Assembly (NCBI RefSeq): GCF_025999095.1
Contig: NZ_AP024678.1
Location: forward strand, 1,767,527-1,831,526
DNA: 64,000 bases
Origin: Thermosynechococcus sp.
Lineage (GTDB): Bacteria; Cyanobacteriota; Cyanobacteriia; Thermosynechococcales; Thermosynechococcaceae
Direction of reading: 5' to 3'
Shown piece after piece: positions 31,404 to 40,241 of the stretch. Under the pieces are notes generated by a model. It did not search any database and was not told the DNA's origin. It was given only the letters and a program-made list of their open reading frames with translations. The position numbers and the translations under genes are program-made. How positions within the stretch are numbered: position 1 is the stretch's first letter; every line of letters starts with the position of its first letter.

Positions 31404-31937
31404 ATGAAGCGATCGTTGCGGGGCAAGCCCAGTCAGTGGGCGACCATTTGGCTGTTCTTTTTAATTGCGATCGGTGGGCTCTGGTATCCGTGGCTGGGGT
31501 ACCTGATGCTGGCAATGATGCTGGGAATTCCTGTGCTGGCCTATTTTCGGAGCCGCTATTGGTGTGGCAACCTGTGTCCTCGTGGGGCATTCCTTGATAT
31601 TGTCCTCTATCACTTTAGTCCCCACCGTCCCTATCCCAAACTCTTCAAAAAACAGAGTTTTCGTTGGGCTGTGTTTAGCTTTATCATGACCGTTTTTGCC
31701 ATTCGCATGACGTTGGCATGGGGCAACTGGGTGGCCGTGGGTGGTCTCTTTGTCAATATGTGTGTGGTCACCTCCATTGTGGCTATTCTGTTAGGGGTAC
31801 TCTTTAATCAGCGGGCGTGGTGCGCGATTTGCCCAATGGGAACGCTTCAAGAATCTTTGGGCAAACTGGGAAGTGGCCAGGCAAAGGCGAAAAAAGTCAA
31901 TGCTAAAGCGACAAAATTGTTGCCACCGGTGGAGTAA
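31404..31937 (+). CDS. 4Fe-4S-type membrane protein (NapH/MauN-like)
   Basis: The 177-residue protein has four hydrophobic segments and two cysteine clusters: WCGNLCPRGAFLD (after the second segment) and WCAICPMGTLQ near the C-terminus. This resembles the NapH/MauN/CcoG membrane part, where the clusters either bind iron-sulfur centres or serve a related redox role. Each cluster here holds only two cysteines, so a complete ferredoxin-type cluster is not formed by one motif alone. ATG 31404 is preferred over TTG 31386. Partner unknown. Confidence 0.7.
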   Translation: MKRSLRGKPSQWATIWLFFLIAIGGLWYPWLGYLMLAMMLGIPVLAYFRSRYWCGNLCPRGAFLDIVLYHFSPHRPYPKLFKKQSFRWAVFSFIMTVFAIRMTLAWGNWVAVGGLFVNMCVVTSIVAILLGVLFNQRAWCAICPMGTLQESLGKLGSGQAKAKKVNAKATKLLPPVE

Positions 31938-31985
31938 GCACGCGATCGCTACAATTTAAGGTATTCACTAACCGAGGCAACCAAG

Positions 31986-32480
31986 GTGAATACAATGCAA
32001 GAGTGGGGCTTTAGCAAAGACTGGTGGCGCAATCAGCGGGGAGAGTTTTGGGTCATTGGTCAAACGGTGCTGGGTATTGGCTTTATTCTGCTGCCGGTCG
32101 TCCGCGTAATAACCCTGCCCTTTGCGGTGCGTCTGGGGTTAACGCTTTCTCTAGGCCTTATTGGTCTAAGCTTAGCTATCGCTGGTCTGTTGAATTTAGG
32201 AGCAAATTTAACCCCCCTCCCCCATCCCAAGGAAAACGCTCATTTAGTAACCACGGGGGCCTATCGTTGGGTACGCCACCCTATCTACAGCAGTGTTATC
32301 TTTTTAGCATTGGCCTATGGGGTATGGCAAATCAGTCTATCCCACGGGCTGGGGGCGATCGCTCTTTTCATCTTTTTTGACCGCAAGGCAACTCGAGAGG
32401 AACAGTGGCTATCGGCTAAGTTTAAGGATTACTCAACCTATCGGCAGTCGGTGAAAAAACTGATTCCTTTTCTCTACTAA
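31986..32480 (+). CDS. Isoprenylcysteine carboxyl methyltransferase-like membrane protein
   Basis: The 164-residue protein has three or four hydrophobic segments and the C-terminal SAM-binding pattern of the ICMT/PEMT family: LVTTGAYRWVRHPIYSSVIF and later EEQWLSAKFKDYSTYRQSVK (the final Glu-rich motif and Y-x-x-Y-x-x-x-V). Bacterial members methylate lipids or unknown targets. The start can be GTG 31986 or ATG 31995. It follows the NapH-like gene by 48 bases and could be co-transcribed. Confidence 0.75.
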   Translation: MNTMQEWGFSKDWWRNQRGEFWVIGQTVLGIGFILLPVVRVITLPFAVRLGLTLSLGLIGLSLAIAGLLNLGANLTPLPHPKENAHLVTTGAYRWVRHPIYSSVIFLALAYGVWQISLSHGLGAIALFIFFDRKATREEQWLSAKFKDYSTYRQSVKKLIPFLY

Positions 32481-32604
32481 TTTTATTTTGACTACTAATT
32501 TTTATCCCTTTGCTGAAACACAGCTTGAGCACAACTTGCCGCAGACTAGATACAGGGTAGTTCCAGCTCACAACTATTGCTACTGCCCCCGTGCGGAAGT
32601 TCTG

Positions 32605-35328
32605 ATGGACGTTGTTCTTTGTCATCAAATTGCTGATTTTGACACCCTTGGGGCAGCCGTTGGCCTGACCCGCCTTTATCCAGGGACGAAAATTGTCTTG
32701 ACAGGGGGGACCCACCCCAAGGTGGGGGAGTTTTTGGCCTACCATCGCGATGAATACCCTCTCATTGAAGCAAGGGCCGTTGACCCCAGCCAATTGCGGC
32801 AGATTTGGGTAGTGGATACCCAATGGCGTCGCCAGTTGGGGCAAGCGGCAGGATGGCTGGATCAACCCCAAGTACAAATTGGTCTGTACGACCACCATTT
32901 GGAGATGAGGGGGGACATTGTCTCGCAACAGCAATGGTTAGAACCTGTTGGAGCCACCAGCACCATTGTTTGCGAACAGTTGCAGGCGGCAGAAATTAGC
33001 CTTAGGCCCACAGAAGCAACTGTCCTGGCCCTAGGGATTCACGCCGATACGGGTTCCCTGACCTTTGAGCAAACCACGGTGCGGGATGTGCAGGCCTTGG
33101 CGTGGCTGTTGAGCCAAGGGGCAAATCAGCGGGCGATCGCCACCTATTCCGAGGCCGGTTTGAGTGAGAACTTGCAACCCCTCCTCCGGGAGGCTTGGGC
33201 TAATCTGCAGCAAGTGACTTATCAGGGCTATCGGCTGGGCTGGGTATTGCTACATACGGCGGAGTATCTTCCTGGCCTTTCACGCTTAATTACCCAACTC
33301 GTCGAGCTCAGTGAATCCGATGCGCTGCTCCTTGGTCATCAATATCGCCAACATCATCTGGCCATTATTGCCCGCAGTCACATTCCCAATGTCAATGTTG
33401 CCCATTTACTGGCTCCCCTGGGTGGGGGTGGTCATGCCCAGGCAGCGGCAGTGACAGTGACCACACAAACGCCAGAAGCACTCCTCAAGGGTCTATTGAC
33501 TGCCCTCCAGGAGCAAATCCCCCATCCCCCCACCGCTGCCGAACTCATGTCGTCGCCCGTGCGAACCGTGCGTCCAGAAACGCCCATTGCCGATGCCCAC
33601 CGTGTTTTGCTGCGCTATGGCCATTCCGGTCTGTCGGTGGTGAGTGCGGACGGGGAACTTCAGGGGATTATTTCACGGCGCGATTTGGATGTGGCCCTGC
33701 ACCATGGGTTTGCCCACGCTCCAGTCAAAGGGTATATGAAAGCACCAGTGCATACTGTCTCCCCGTCCACGCCGCTGCCGGAGATTCAGGCCCTCATGGT
33801 GCAGTACGATATTGGGCGGTTACCGGTGGTGAATGAGCGGGGTGAGCTCGTCGGGATTGTCACCCGTACTGATGTATTACGGCACCTCTATGCCCTCAAC
33901 CGCGAAAGGGAAACAGTGTGCCCCTTGCCGACCCTAAACCTTTATGAGGCCCTACGACGACGGTTGCCGGAGCAACTGTGGGCACTGCTACAGCGGGCGG
34001 CAGCGATCGCCAGGGAGCGTGGCTGGCAACTGTACCTCGTGGGCGGAGCGGTGCGAGATCTGCTCTTGGCGATCGCCCAGGGGAATCACCATTTACCCAC
34101 ACGGGAATTTGACTTGGTGGTAGATGGGGTACAGCAGGAGGAGGCCGCCGGGGTGCATTTGGCGCAAGCACTCCATGAACTTTACCCAGAAACCGATTTA
34201 CAGATTTACGGTCAGTTTCAAACGGCGGCGCTCCATTGGCCGAAGGCATCACCCTTGGCAGGGTTTGCCGTGGATATTGCCACTGCCCGCAGTGAGTTCT
34301 ACCCCTATCCGGCCGCGCATCCAGAAGTGGCCGCCAGTTCGATTCGCCAAGATCTCTACCGCCGCGACTTTACCATCAACGCCCTCGCCATGCGCCTCAC
34401 TCCACCGCGCCACGGGGAGGTTCTGGATTTTTTTGGTGGGCAGGAGGATTTAGAGCGGGGACTGATTCGGGTTCTGCACCCCAATAGTTTTATCGAAGAC
34501 CCAACGCGGATTTTTCGGGCCGTGCGTTTTGCGGTGCGCCTGGGATTTGAACTGGAGCCGCAGACCCGCCAGTACATTGAATATGCCCTCACCAGCGGTG
34601 TCTTTGCCACCCGCGATCGCCCCACCTCAAAACGGCCTTCCCTACAAAGTCGGCTGCGCAATGAACTGCGCCACATCCTTGAACTGCCCCTTGCCCCAAA
34701 CGAACACTTTGGCGGTGAGCGGGCCTTGACGTTACTAGCGGAGTTGGGTGCCCTTGGCTGTTTAGATCGCCAAGTCACCTTTGATGAGGCGGCGAAGGTG
34801 CGCTTGCAGTTGGTTTGGCAGTGGTGGCCAGAGATCCCAGAGCGGCGGCAGTGGCAAACCTTTCCCCTCTGGGAGCTAGAACTGTTGGCCTTGATTGTGA
34901 CCGTGCCCACAGCGGGGGCGATCGCCCGCCAACTGCAATTGGGGGAGCACCTAGGGGAGTGGTTAGACCACTTTCCTGAGCTGCAAGAGCAATGGCACAG
35001 ACTGCGGCAGACAACACAACAGCCCAGCCATTACTGGGCGTTTTTGGAGACTCACCCCCTACCGCTCATTGTGCTCTTGGCAGCAGTGCTCAAGGCAATA
35101 GGGAATCAGGCAGCCTTAGCGGAGGTGGGTTTACTGCGGCAGTATCTCTGGCAGTGGCGCGTGCAAAGGCCACCTTTGAATGGCCATGATCTGCAACAGT
35201 TGGGCTACGCCCGGGGACCACAATTGCGGCAAATACTCCTGGCTTTGCGATCGGCGATGCTCGATGGCCTGGTGAGCGATCGCGCCAGTGCCATTGCCTA
35301 TGTTGAAGCCCATTTCCCCAAGCCATGA
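32605..35328 (+). CDS. DHH phosphoesterase / CBS / CCA-adding-type nucleotidyltransferase fusion
   Basis: The 907-residue protein combines a DHH phosphoesterase domain (about 1-200, with CHQIADFDTLGAAVGL and LYDHH near residue 95), a DHHA1 domain (about 205-295, GGGGHAQAAAV), a CBS pair (about 311-425), and a class II poly(A)/CCA nucleotidyltransferase head (LVGGAVRDLLL near 477, EFDLVVDG near 501, RRDFTINALAMRL), followed by an RNA-binding helical tail. The last part likely acts on tRNA 3' ends. I chose ATG 32605, because the frame upstream to 32488 does not look like DHH. holB overlaps it by 4 bases. This architecture is known in cyanobacteria and some other bacteria. Confidence 0.88.
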   Translation: MDVVLCHQIADFDTLGAAVGLTRLYPGTKIVLTGGTHPKVGEFLAYHRDEYPLIEARAVDPSQLRQIWVVDTQWRRQLGQAAGWLDQPQVQIGLYDHHLEMRGDIVSQQQWLEPVGATSTIVCEQLQAAEISLRPTEATVLALGIHADTGSLTFEQTTVRDVQALAWLLSQGANQRAIATYSEAGLSENLQPLLREAWANLQQVTYQGYRLGWVLLHTAEYLPGLSRLITQLVELSESDALLLGHQYRQHHLAIIARSHIPNVNVAHLLAPLGGGGHAQAAAVTVTTQTPEALLKGLLTALQEQIPHPPTAAELMSSPVRTVRPETPIADAHRVLLRYGHSGLSVVSADGELQGIISRRDLDVALHHGFAHAPVKGYMKAPVHTVSPSTPLPEIQALMVQYDIGRLPVVNERGELVGIVTRTDVLRHLYALNRERETVCPLPTLNLYEALRRRLPEQLWALLQRAAAIARERGWQLYLVGGAVRDLLLAIAQGNHHLPTREFDLVVDGVQQEEAAGVHLAQALHELYPETDLQIYGQFQTAALHWPKASPLAGFAVDIATARSEFYPYPAAHPEVAASSIRQDLYRRDFTINALAMRLTPPRHGEVLDFFGGQEDLERGLIRVLHPNSFIEDPTRIFRAVRFAVRLGFELEPQTRQYIEYALTSGVFATRDRPTSKRPSLQSRLRNELRHILELPLAPNEHFGGERALTLLAELGALGCLDRQVTFDEAAKVRLQLVWQWWPEIPERRQWQTFPLWELELLALIVTVPTAGAIARQLQLGEHLGEWLDHFPELQEQWHRLRQTTQQPSHYWAFLETHPLPLIVLLAAVLKAIGNQAALAEVGLLRQYLWQWRVQRPPLNGHDLQQLGYARGPQLRQILLALRSAMLDGLVSDRASAIAYVEAHFPKP

Positions 35329-36260
35329 ATTGGTTTCGTCCTGTCATTGGTCAACCAACGGCTGTGCAACTGTTGACCCATGCCCTTAATCGCCAGCGAC
35401 TGGCACCGGCCTATCTCTTTGTTGGCCCTGAGGGGGTTGGCCGTGCCCTCACTGCCCGCTGTTTTCTGCAAGCGATTCTCAATGAGGCAAGCAATCTGAG
35501 CAACCACCCGGATGTCCTGTGGATTGAACCCACCTACAGTGTCCAGGGAACGCTCTACACCCGTCGCCAACTGCTGGCGGCCGATAGGGAGATTCCCCGC
35601 AGTGCCCCCCAGATTCGCCTAGAGCAAATTCGCCAACTTAGCCGTCACCTTAGCCAACCACCTATGGCGGCGCCGCGATCGCTGGTGGTCTTGACCCAGG
35701 CTGAAACCATGAACGAAGCCGCCGCCAATGCCCTGTTGAAAACCCTCGAAGAACCAGGGCGTGCCACCTTGATTTTAATTGCCCCGAGTCCGTCGGCACT
35801 CCTGAGTACAATTGTTTCCCGCTGCCAGAAAATTCCCTTTTATCCCCTGAGTCGTCAGGATGTCGAGCAGGTCCTGCGACAGGTGGTGCCCCCTGACTTT
35901 TGGCATCAAGTCACTCCCGCCCTCCTGGAGTTGGGAGCAGGATCTCCGGGGGCAATTTTGCACGCGTGGCAAACATGGCAAGAGATTCCTGAGGCGTTTC
36001 GCCACCTCGGTGAACAGTTGACTGCTCCCCTACCTCTGCAAAGGGCTTTGGAATTGGCACGGGACATTACTCAATCCCTGGATGTGGAACGGCAGCTCTG
36101 GCTCCTCAGTCTAATGCAGCAACAAATTTGGCAGGAAAGAGGATTGCCTCAGTGTGTTGGGGTGCTTCAGCAATTGGAGCAGGCCCGCCAGTATTTGCAG
36201 CAGTACGTTCAACCTCGCCTTGTCTGGGAAGTGTTACTGATGCAGTTGGGGACCCTGTGA
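35325..36260 (+). CDS. holB: DNA polymerase III delta-prime subunit
   Basis: Delta-prime is part of the clamp loader. The 311 residues have the AAA+ layout: FVGPEGVGRALTARC (Walker A position, with Arg in place of the usual Lys), PQIRLEQIRQLSRHLSQPP, VVLTQAETMNEAAANALLKT, LEEPGRATLILIAPSPSALL with TIVSRCQKIPF (sensor 1 and SRC). Loss of a functional P-loop is normal for this subunit, which does not hydrolyse ATP in many bacteria. It overlaps the preceding gene by 4 bases (ATGA), pointing to translational coupling. Confidence 0.9.
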   Translation: MNWFRPVIGQPTAVQLLTHALNRQRLAPAYLFVGPEGVGRALTARCFLQAILNEASNLSNHPDVLWIEPTYSVQGTLYTRRQLLAADREIPRSAPQIRLEQIRQLSRHLSQPPMAAPRSLVVLTQAETMNEAAANALLKTLEEPGRATLILIAPSPSALLSTIVSRCQKIPFYPLSRQDVEQVLRQVVPPDFWHQVTPALLELGAGSPGAILHAWQTWQEIPEAFRHLGEQLTAPLPLQRALELARDITQSLDVERQLWLLSLMQQQIWQERGLPQCVGVLQQLEQARQYLQQYVQPRLVWEVLLMQLGTL

Positions 36261-36285
36261 TAGGCTGGCGGCAGCAGTTGCGAAG

Positions 36286-37539
36286 ATGGTCAGACAGATG
36301 ATGGCAAGACAAGAATGGCTAGGGGCGCTGGCGATCGCCCTTCTTGTGGGGGGCTGTCAGTCAACTGCAACGCGTTTGGAATCAGCCGCTGTGGCCCGTC
36401 CAGAGGCCAAAGGGATCGCAGTGGATGTGGCCGTGGCCCGCTTGGAGCAACCGGCAACCGTCTCAACCCTGACGGGCACCACTCGCCCCTACCGGGAAGT
36501 CTTGGTGCGATCGCAGGTGGAAGGTCAAGTGATTCGCCTCGGTGTGGATGTGGGCGATCGCGTTCAAGTGGGGCAACCGTTGGCAGAGGTGGATGCCATT
36601 GTGCTCAAAAATGCCCTTTTTCAAGCAGAGGCAGAACTCGCTGCCCGCCGCAATGAAGTGCACCAAGCCCAAGCGGCTGTCCAGCGGGCCCGGACTGCCG
36701 TCGCGGAAGCACGCCTCACCCTCCAACAGGCCGAAAGTGACGCCCAACGCCTGCAAACCCTCCTCCAGGATGGGGCAGTGCCAGCTCAAGCCGCAGAACA
36801 GGCACGCACAACAGCGCAAACAGCACGGCAGGTACTGCGTTCCCGCGAAGCAGAGGTGGTGACGGCCCAACAGGGGGTGGCCGTTGCTCAGGGTCGGCTA
36901 CAAGCACAAATGGCCTTTGTTCAACAGGCACGGGCACGGTTGAATCAAGCTCTCCTGCGATCGCCCCTCAATGGCGTGGTGCTAGAGCGACTCACCGAAG
37001 TGGGTAACCTACTGCAACCCGGGGGGGAAGTTCTCCGTCTGGGGGATATACGTCAGCTCAAAGTGGTTGTGGAGGTCTCGGAACGGGAATTGGCTAGACT
37101 AGCCCCCGGCCAAGGGGCAACAGTCACGTTTGATGCGGTGCCCAACCGTATCTATGAAGGGCGGATTACCCGAATTTCACCTGCTGCTGCCGCGGCCCGT
37201 CTGATTCCTGTGGAAGTGGTGATTGACAATGCCGATGAACGCTTGGGCAGTGGCTTACTGGCACGGGTGGCTTTCCAAGGAGCGAAGGCGCCGCGCTTGA
37301 TGATTCCCGAGTCTGCCCTGAGGGGGTTTGAAGAGGGGCAACTCTCCTCACGGCAGGGGAGCGTTTTTGTGGTCGTGGGCGATCGCGTGCAGGAGCGGCA
37401 GGTCACCCTCGGCCAACGGCGGCAGGGCCAGGTGGAAATCCGCAGTGGCCTCAAGGCCGGCGATCGCTATGTCGTGCGCTCTAGTCGCCCCCTGCGGCAG
37501 GGGGATAAGATTCGCCCCAGCATTTTCTCTGAGGGTTAA
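36286..37539 (+). CDS. RND-type efflux periplasmic adaptor, lipoprotein (HlyD/MFP family)
   Basis: The 417-residue protein has a signal peptide with lipobox VGGC (Cys24), then barrel-sandwich halves around a long helical hairpin rich in Gln, Ala and Arg (about 110-220), and LNGVVLERLTEVGNLLQPGG with beta-barrel features, as in MFP adaptors. It probably links an inner-membrane pump to an outer-membrane channel. No pump or outer-membrane gene is adjacent, so it is an orphan adaptor here. In-frame ATGs at 36298 and 36301 are also possible starts. It lies 25 bases after holB. Confidence 0.85.
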   Translation: MVRQMMARQEWLGALAIALLVGGCQSTATRLESAAVARPEAKGIAVDVAVARLEQPATVSTLTGTTRPYREVLVRSQVEGQVIRLGVDVGDRVQVGQPLAEVDAIVLKNALFQAEAELAARRNEVHQAQAAVQRARTAVAEARLTLQQAESDAQRLQTLLQDGAVPAQAAEQARTTAQTARQVLRSREAEVVTAQQGVAVAQGRLQAQMAFVQQARARLNQALLRSPLNGVVLERLTEVGNLLQPGGEVLRLGDIRQLKVVVEVSERELARLAPGQGATVTFDAVPNRIYEGRITRISPAAAAARLIPVEVVIDNADERLGSGLLARVAFQGAKAPRLMIPESALRGFEEGQLSSRQGSVFVVVGDRVQERQVTLGQRRQGQVEIRSGLKAGDRYVVRSSRPLRQGDKIRPSIFSEG

Positions 37540-37547
37540 TCCTAGGT

Positions 37548-39056
37548 TTATTGGCGCCCAATGGTCTCGTAGGGGTGCCAAGAGTGCAGTGCCCGCAGTT
37601 GCGGCGTTTTCTTCTGCTGGTGCGCTTCCATGCGGGCAAGGACATCATCGAGAATATCCACTGCTAACCCCACATAGGGGCCTTTGTTGAGCATGACACA
37701 CTCCGCTCGCTCCGCCATGGCTGCATCGGTGATTTCGGCACGGGAGGGCACGCCTTTTTTCACTAAGTTCTCCAGGACTTGGGTGGCCCACACCACAGGC
37801 ACGTGGGCAGCCTCACAGATCCAGAGGATTTCCTCCTGCATTTCCGCCAAGCGTTGGTAGCCAATTTCAACAGCGAGATCGCCCCGCGCAATCATGACAC
37901 CAAAGGGTTGTTGACCTGCCGCCTGGATGATCAGTTCTGGCAGTGCCCGAATGGCTTTGGGGGTTTCAATTTTGGCAATGATGCCTATCTGATTGGCGCG
38001 ATCGCCACAATGATGCGCCAGTTCCCGTTGCAGTAGGGCAATATCCTCAGCGGACTGAACGTAGGAGTAGCCAATGATGTCAGCATGGCGGCAAGCAAAG
38101 GCCAGATGCTCGCGATCGCTCGCGGTCAAAGGACACAGGCGCAAATCACTGTCGGGGAAGTTCAAGCCCTTGGCCACCTTCAGCCGCTGCCCTTCCTTGC
38201 AGTGGGTAATGGTGAGTTCTACCCCTTGGGCATCTTTGCTGAGAATGCGACCGCCAATGTGGCCATCATCAATCCAAACCCGCTGCCCCACCTCTAATTG
38301 GGGCAAAATTTCTGGCAAGGAGCAGGTGAATTGCGGTATCTCTGCGCCATCAGAGCAAATTTCCGTTGTCAGTCGCAGGCGATCGCCCCTGTGGACGCGC
38401 ACCGTTTGCGGAAAAATGTCGGCAATGCGGGGTTTGGGCCCCCCCAAGTCCATGAGAATTTTGCAGGGTTGACCCGTCATGTGACTTGCCACACGCAGAT
38501 GCTCAATCATCGCTTCCCAAGTAGCGGGGTCATCGTGGGCACAGTTGATGCGGGCACAGTTCATTCCCTTGCGCAGGAGCGTAATACCCCATTGCCGGTC
38601 AGTGGCCGCTTCAGTGGGGAGGGTCACCATAATCCGCACATGGCGTTGGCCACGAATCGGGCCAAAGAGTTCCTCCGTTTGGCGGCGCAGTTGGCGATCG
38701 CCCGCAAAAAAAGCCTCAAGGGGTGGGCGCGGCGGCAGAGCCTCATGGGTATGACAAAGGGCACCCAAGGTATTGATCACCGCATCCAAATTGGGGAGCA
38801 CCCGTGACTCAATCCGTCCTAGGGACGACAACCCCCAAGGCATCAAGGCCATTTGCATTGCCCGTAGATCCCGCCAGCGCAAGGCCAAATAGTAGGCAAG
38901 ATTGCGCGCACTAGGTATAAATTCGGATCGCTTAATTTTTGATTGCCATTCTTGAAAACGGGCGTCCCCCTCCTTAGTAATTTCCTGCCGCAGTTCTAAC
39001 AGGCTATGGAGCAGGGCAGCAGGGGAAATGGGTACAGTTGGCACCTCCAGCAACAT
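37548..39056 (-). CDS. Atypical pyruvate kinase-like protein without C-terminal domain
   Basis: The protein of 502 residues has an N-terminal extension of about 135 residues rich in Arg and Leu, unlike pyruvate kinase, then a PK-type TIM barrel: VRIMVTLPTEAATD, GMNCARINCAHDD, KILMDLGGPKPRI, IIAKIETPKAI, GVMIARGDLAVEIG, and TQVLENLVKKGVPSRAEITD. Residues equal to the catalytic Lys (in KIE) and the metal-binding acids (Glu, Asp) are present. The chain stops where the C-terminal allosteric domain should begin. The gene is not truncated by a visible mutation. It may be a pyruvate kinase variant with different regulation or another enol kinase. Convergent with the adaptor gene, 8 bases apart. Confidence 0.82.
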   Translation of the reverse strand: MLLEVPTVPISPAALLHSLLELRQEITKEGDARFQEWQSKIKRSEFIPSARNLAYYLALRWRDLRAMQMALMPWGLSSLGRIESRVLPNLDAVINTLGALCHTHEALPPRPPLEAFFAGDRQLRRQTEELFGPIRGQRHVRIMVTLPTEAATDRQWGITLLRKGMNCARINCAHDDPATWEAMIEHLRVASHMTGQPCKILMDLGGPKPRIADIFPQTVRVHRGDRLRLTTEICSDGAEIPQFTCSLPEILPQLEVGQRVWIDDGHIGGRILSKDAQGVELTITHCKEGQRLKVAKGLNFPDSDLRLCPLTASDREHLAFACRHADIIGYSYVQSAEDIALLQRELAHHCGDRANQIGIIAKIETPKAIRALPELIIQAAGQQPFGVMIARGDLAVEIGYQRLAEMQEEILWICEAAHVPVVWATQVLENLVKKGVPSRAEITDAAMAERAECVMLNKGPYVGLAVDILDDVLARMEAHQQKKTPQLRALHSWHPYETIGRQ

Positions 39057-39434
39057 GACCGCCTCCTAGATAACTTTTAAGGGATTGGATGATTGGGCTG
39101 GATTTACGGCAAATCAAGATTTCATAGGGATTTGGGAGAAATTTAATAATCCTTGAAAACCATAAATTAATGGCTTAACAATACCCCTCACGGCAAAACA
39201 TAAATAAACATTTCTTTACATCAATGGGCTGCAACGATCAGTTGCGCCTAAACCGTATTTCTTTCTGACACAACTCTATCTATCTTTCAGTATATCTGCC
39301 GCCTTCATTTGGGGAATCTTAATTTTCTCCCAAGCAAAAGGATTAAGAGTTACTACAGGCGTTCCAAACAGATTTCCCAGTTCTGTTATGTTCTCAATAG
39401 AGATGTTGATTGTCGTGCCCTTACCAGTGCCCCT
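39057..39434. other. AT-rich intergenic region without a recognised gene
   Basis: This 378-base stretch lies upstream of the minus-strand pyruvate kinase-like gene and of the small plus-strand gene at 39435. It is AT-rich and should carry both promoters. A short inverted repeat GCAAC-gatca-GTTGC occurs near 39231. I see no RNA signature and no protein-like frame except the continuation of the frame beginning at 39309, which lacks conserved character before 39435. Confidence 0.3.
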
Positions 39435-39767
39435 ATGGATCGTCATCCTTCGTTGCAGCTACTCAAATACTCCTATCAGTCCGCAGTGGCCTGGTGCCAA
39501 GAACACGGCTGGACCGATCTCTTCATTGAGCAGTACCAGTATTGGGCGTTTCCACCGGGGGGAGTGATGCCCCTACCCTTGCCCACGGAGGGGTTGCAAT
39601 TCATTGAACTGCCGGTTGCCCTCTCGCCGCAGCAACGACGCCTACAGATGTTGGCCCTGGCGATCGCTCTAGTCACCACGGGCTTGAGTGGCTGGCTTCA
39701 GTCTTTGTTTCCACTTGTCATCGGCTTTAGCTGCTGTGCGCTCTTGATTGCAGCCCAAGAACCCTAA
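39435..39767 (+). CDS. Small protein with C-terminal membrane segments, unknown function
   Basis: The 110-residue protein has a polar N-terminal half (AWCQEHGWTDLFIEQYQYWA) and two hydrophobic segments at the C-terminus (LQMLALAIALVTTGLSGWLQ and LFPLVIGFSCCALLIAA). ATG 39435 is chosen because the longer frame from 39309 has no clear protein character before it. I do not recognise the family. The layout suggests an integral membrane protein of the cytoplasmic or thylakoid membrane. Confidence 0.6.
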   Translation: MDRHPSLQLLKYSYQSAVAWCQEHGWTDLFIEQYQYWAFPPGGVMPLPLPTEGLQFIELPVALSPQQRRLQMLALAIALVTTGLSGWLQSLFPLVIGFSCCALLIAAQEP

Positions 39768-39825
39768 GGTCAATGCCTGATCTGCTGATACACTGGAGAA
39801 CTGGTCTGCACTCCGGTGTATTTCC

Positions 39826-40161
39826 TTGATTGCCTCCTCCGTAATCAGAGAACTCCCACCCCTTTGGCCTAGCGGCACGCGTTTTCACAGTCCGGGTTGT
39901 TCCTTTAGCTATGAAGTCGTGGGGGCCTGTTGTCGCCTTTTTGATCGGGAACAGTTACCGTGGCCCTGTTGTCGCATTGCTTGGCGCAGCAAAGAACCCA
40001 GTTGGCGACGCATTGGCCGGCGGCTTGTCCTCGATAGGGCGACAAAACGGCATCCCAGCTATTGGGTGCGCCACATTGAAACAAACACCATGATGGTCAT
40101 AACCCTCTATTGGGTAGAGCTGGCGGCGAGCGATCGCCAGTGGTGGTACGGCAAAGGCTAA
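39826..40161 (+). CDS. Hypothetical Arg/Trp/Cys-rich small protein
   Basis: The open frame of 111 residues (possible TTG start at 39826) ends in a protein-like stretch, YWVELAASDRQWWYGKG. Its middle has cysteines (GACCRLF and WPCCRIAWR) and many Arg. It lies between the small membrane protein and futA and is the only long frame there. I do not recognise a family, and the start is uncertain, so this may be a gene or a chance frame. Confidence 0.4.
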   Translation: MIASSVIRELPPLWPSGTRFHSPGCSFSYEVVGACCRLFDREQLPWPCCRIAWRSKEPSWRRIGRRLVLDRATKRHPSYWVRHIETNTMMVITLYWVELAASDRQWWYGKG

Positions 40162-40177
40162 ACTTATTGCGAAATAA

Positions 40178-40206
40178 TTGCAAAATTACCCGTCTAATCC
40201 TAGAAT
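40178..40206 (+). promoter_or_regulatory. Promoter of futA
   Basis: TTGCAA (40178-40183), a 17-base spacer and TAGAAT (40201-40206), 35 bases upstream of the ATG at 40242. AT-rich sequence around it (gcgaaataattgcaaaatta) could hold an iron-regulator (Fur or IdiB) site; not proven. Confidence 0.6.
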
Positions 40207-40241
40207 ATTCCACGGGTTGATTTTAGGAGAGATTCTCAACT

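Noticed and set aside
35430-35475. Mutated Walker A (Arg for Lys) in holB as a sign of decay
   Set aside because: The delta-prime subunit commonly lacks a working P-loop; the rest of the protein is intact.
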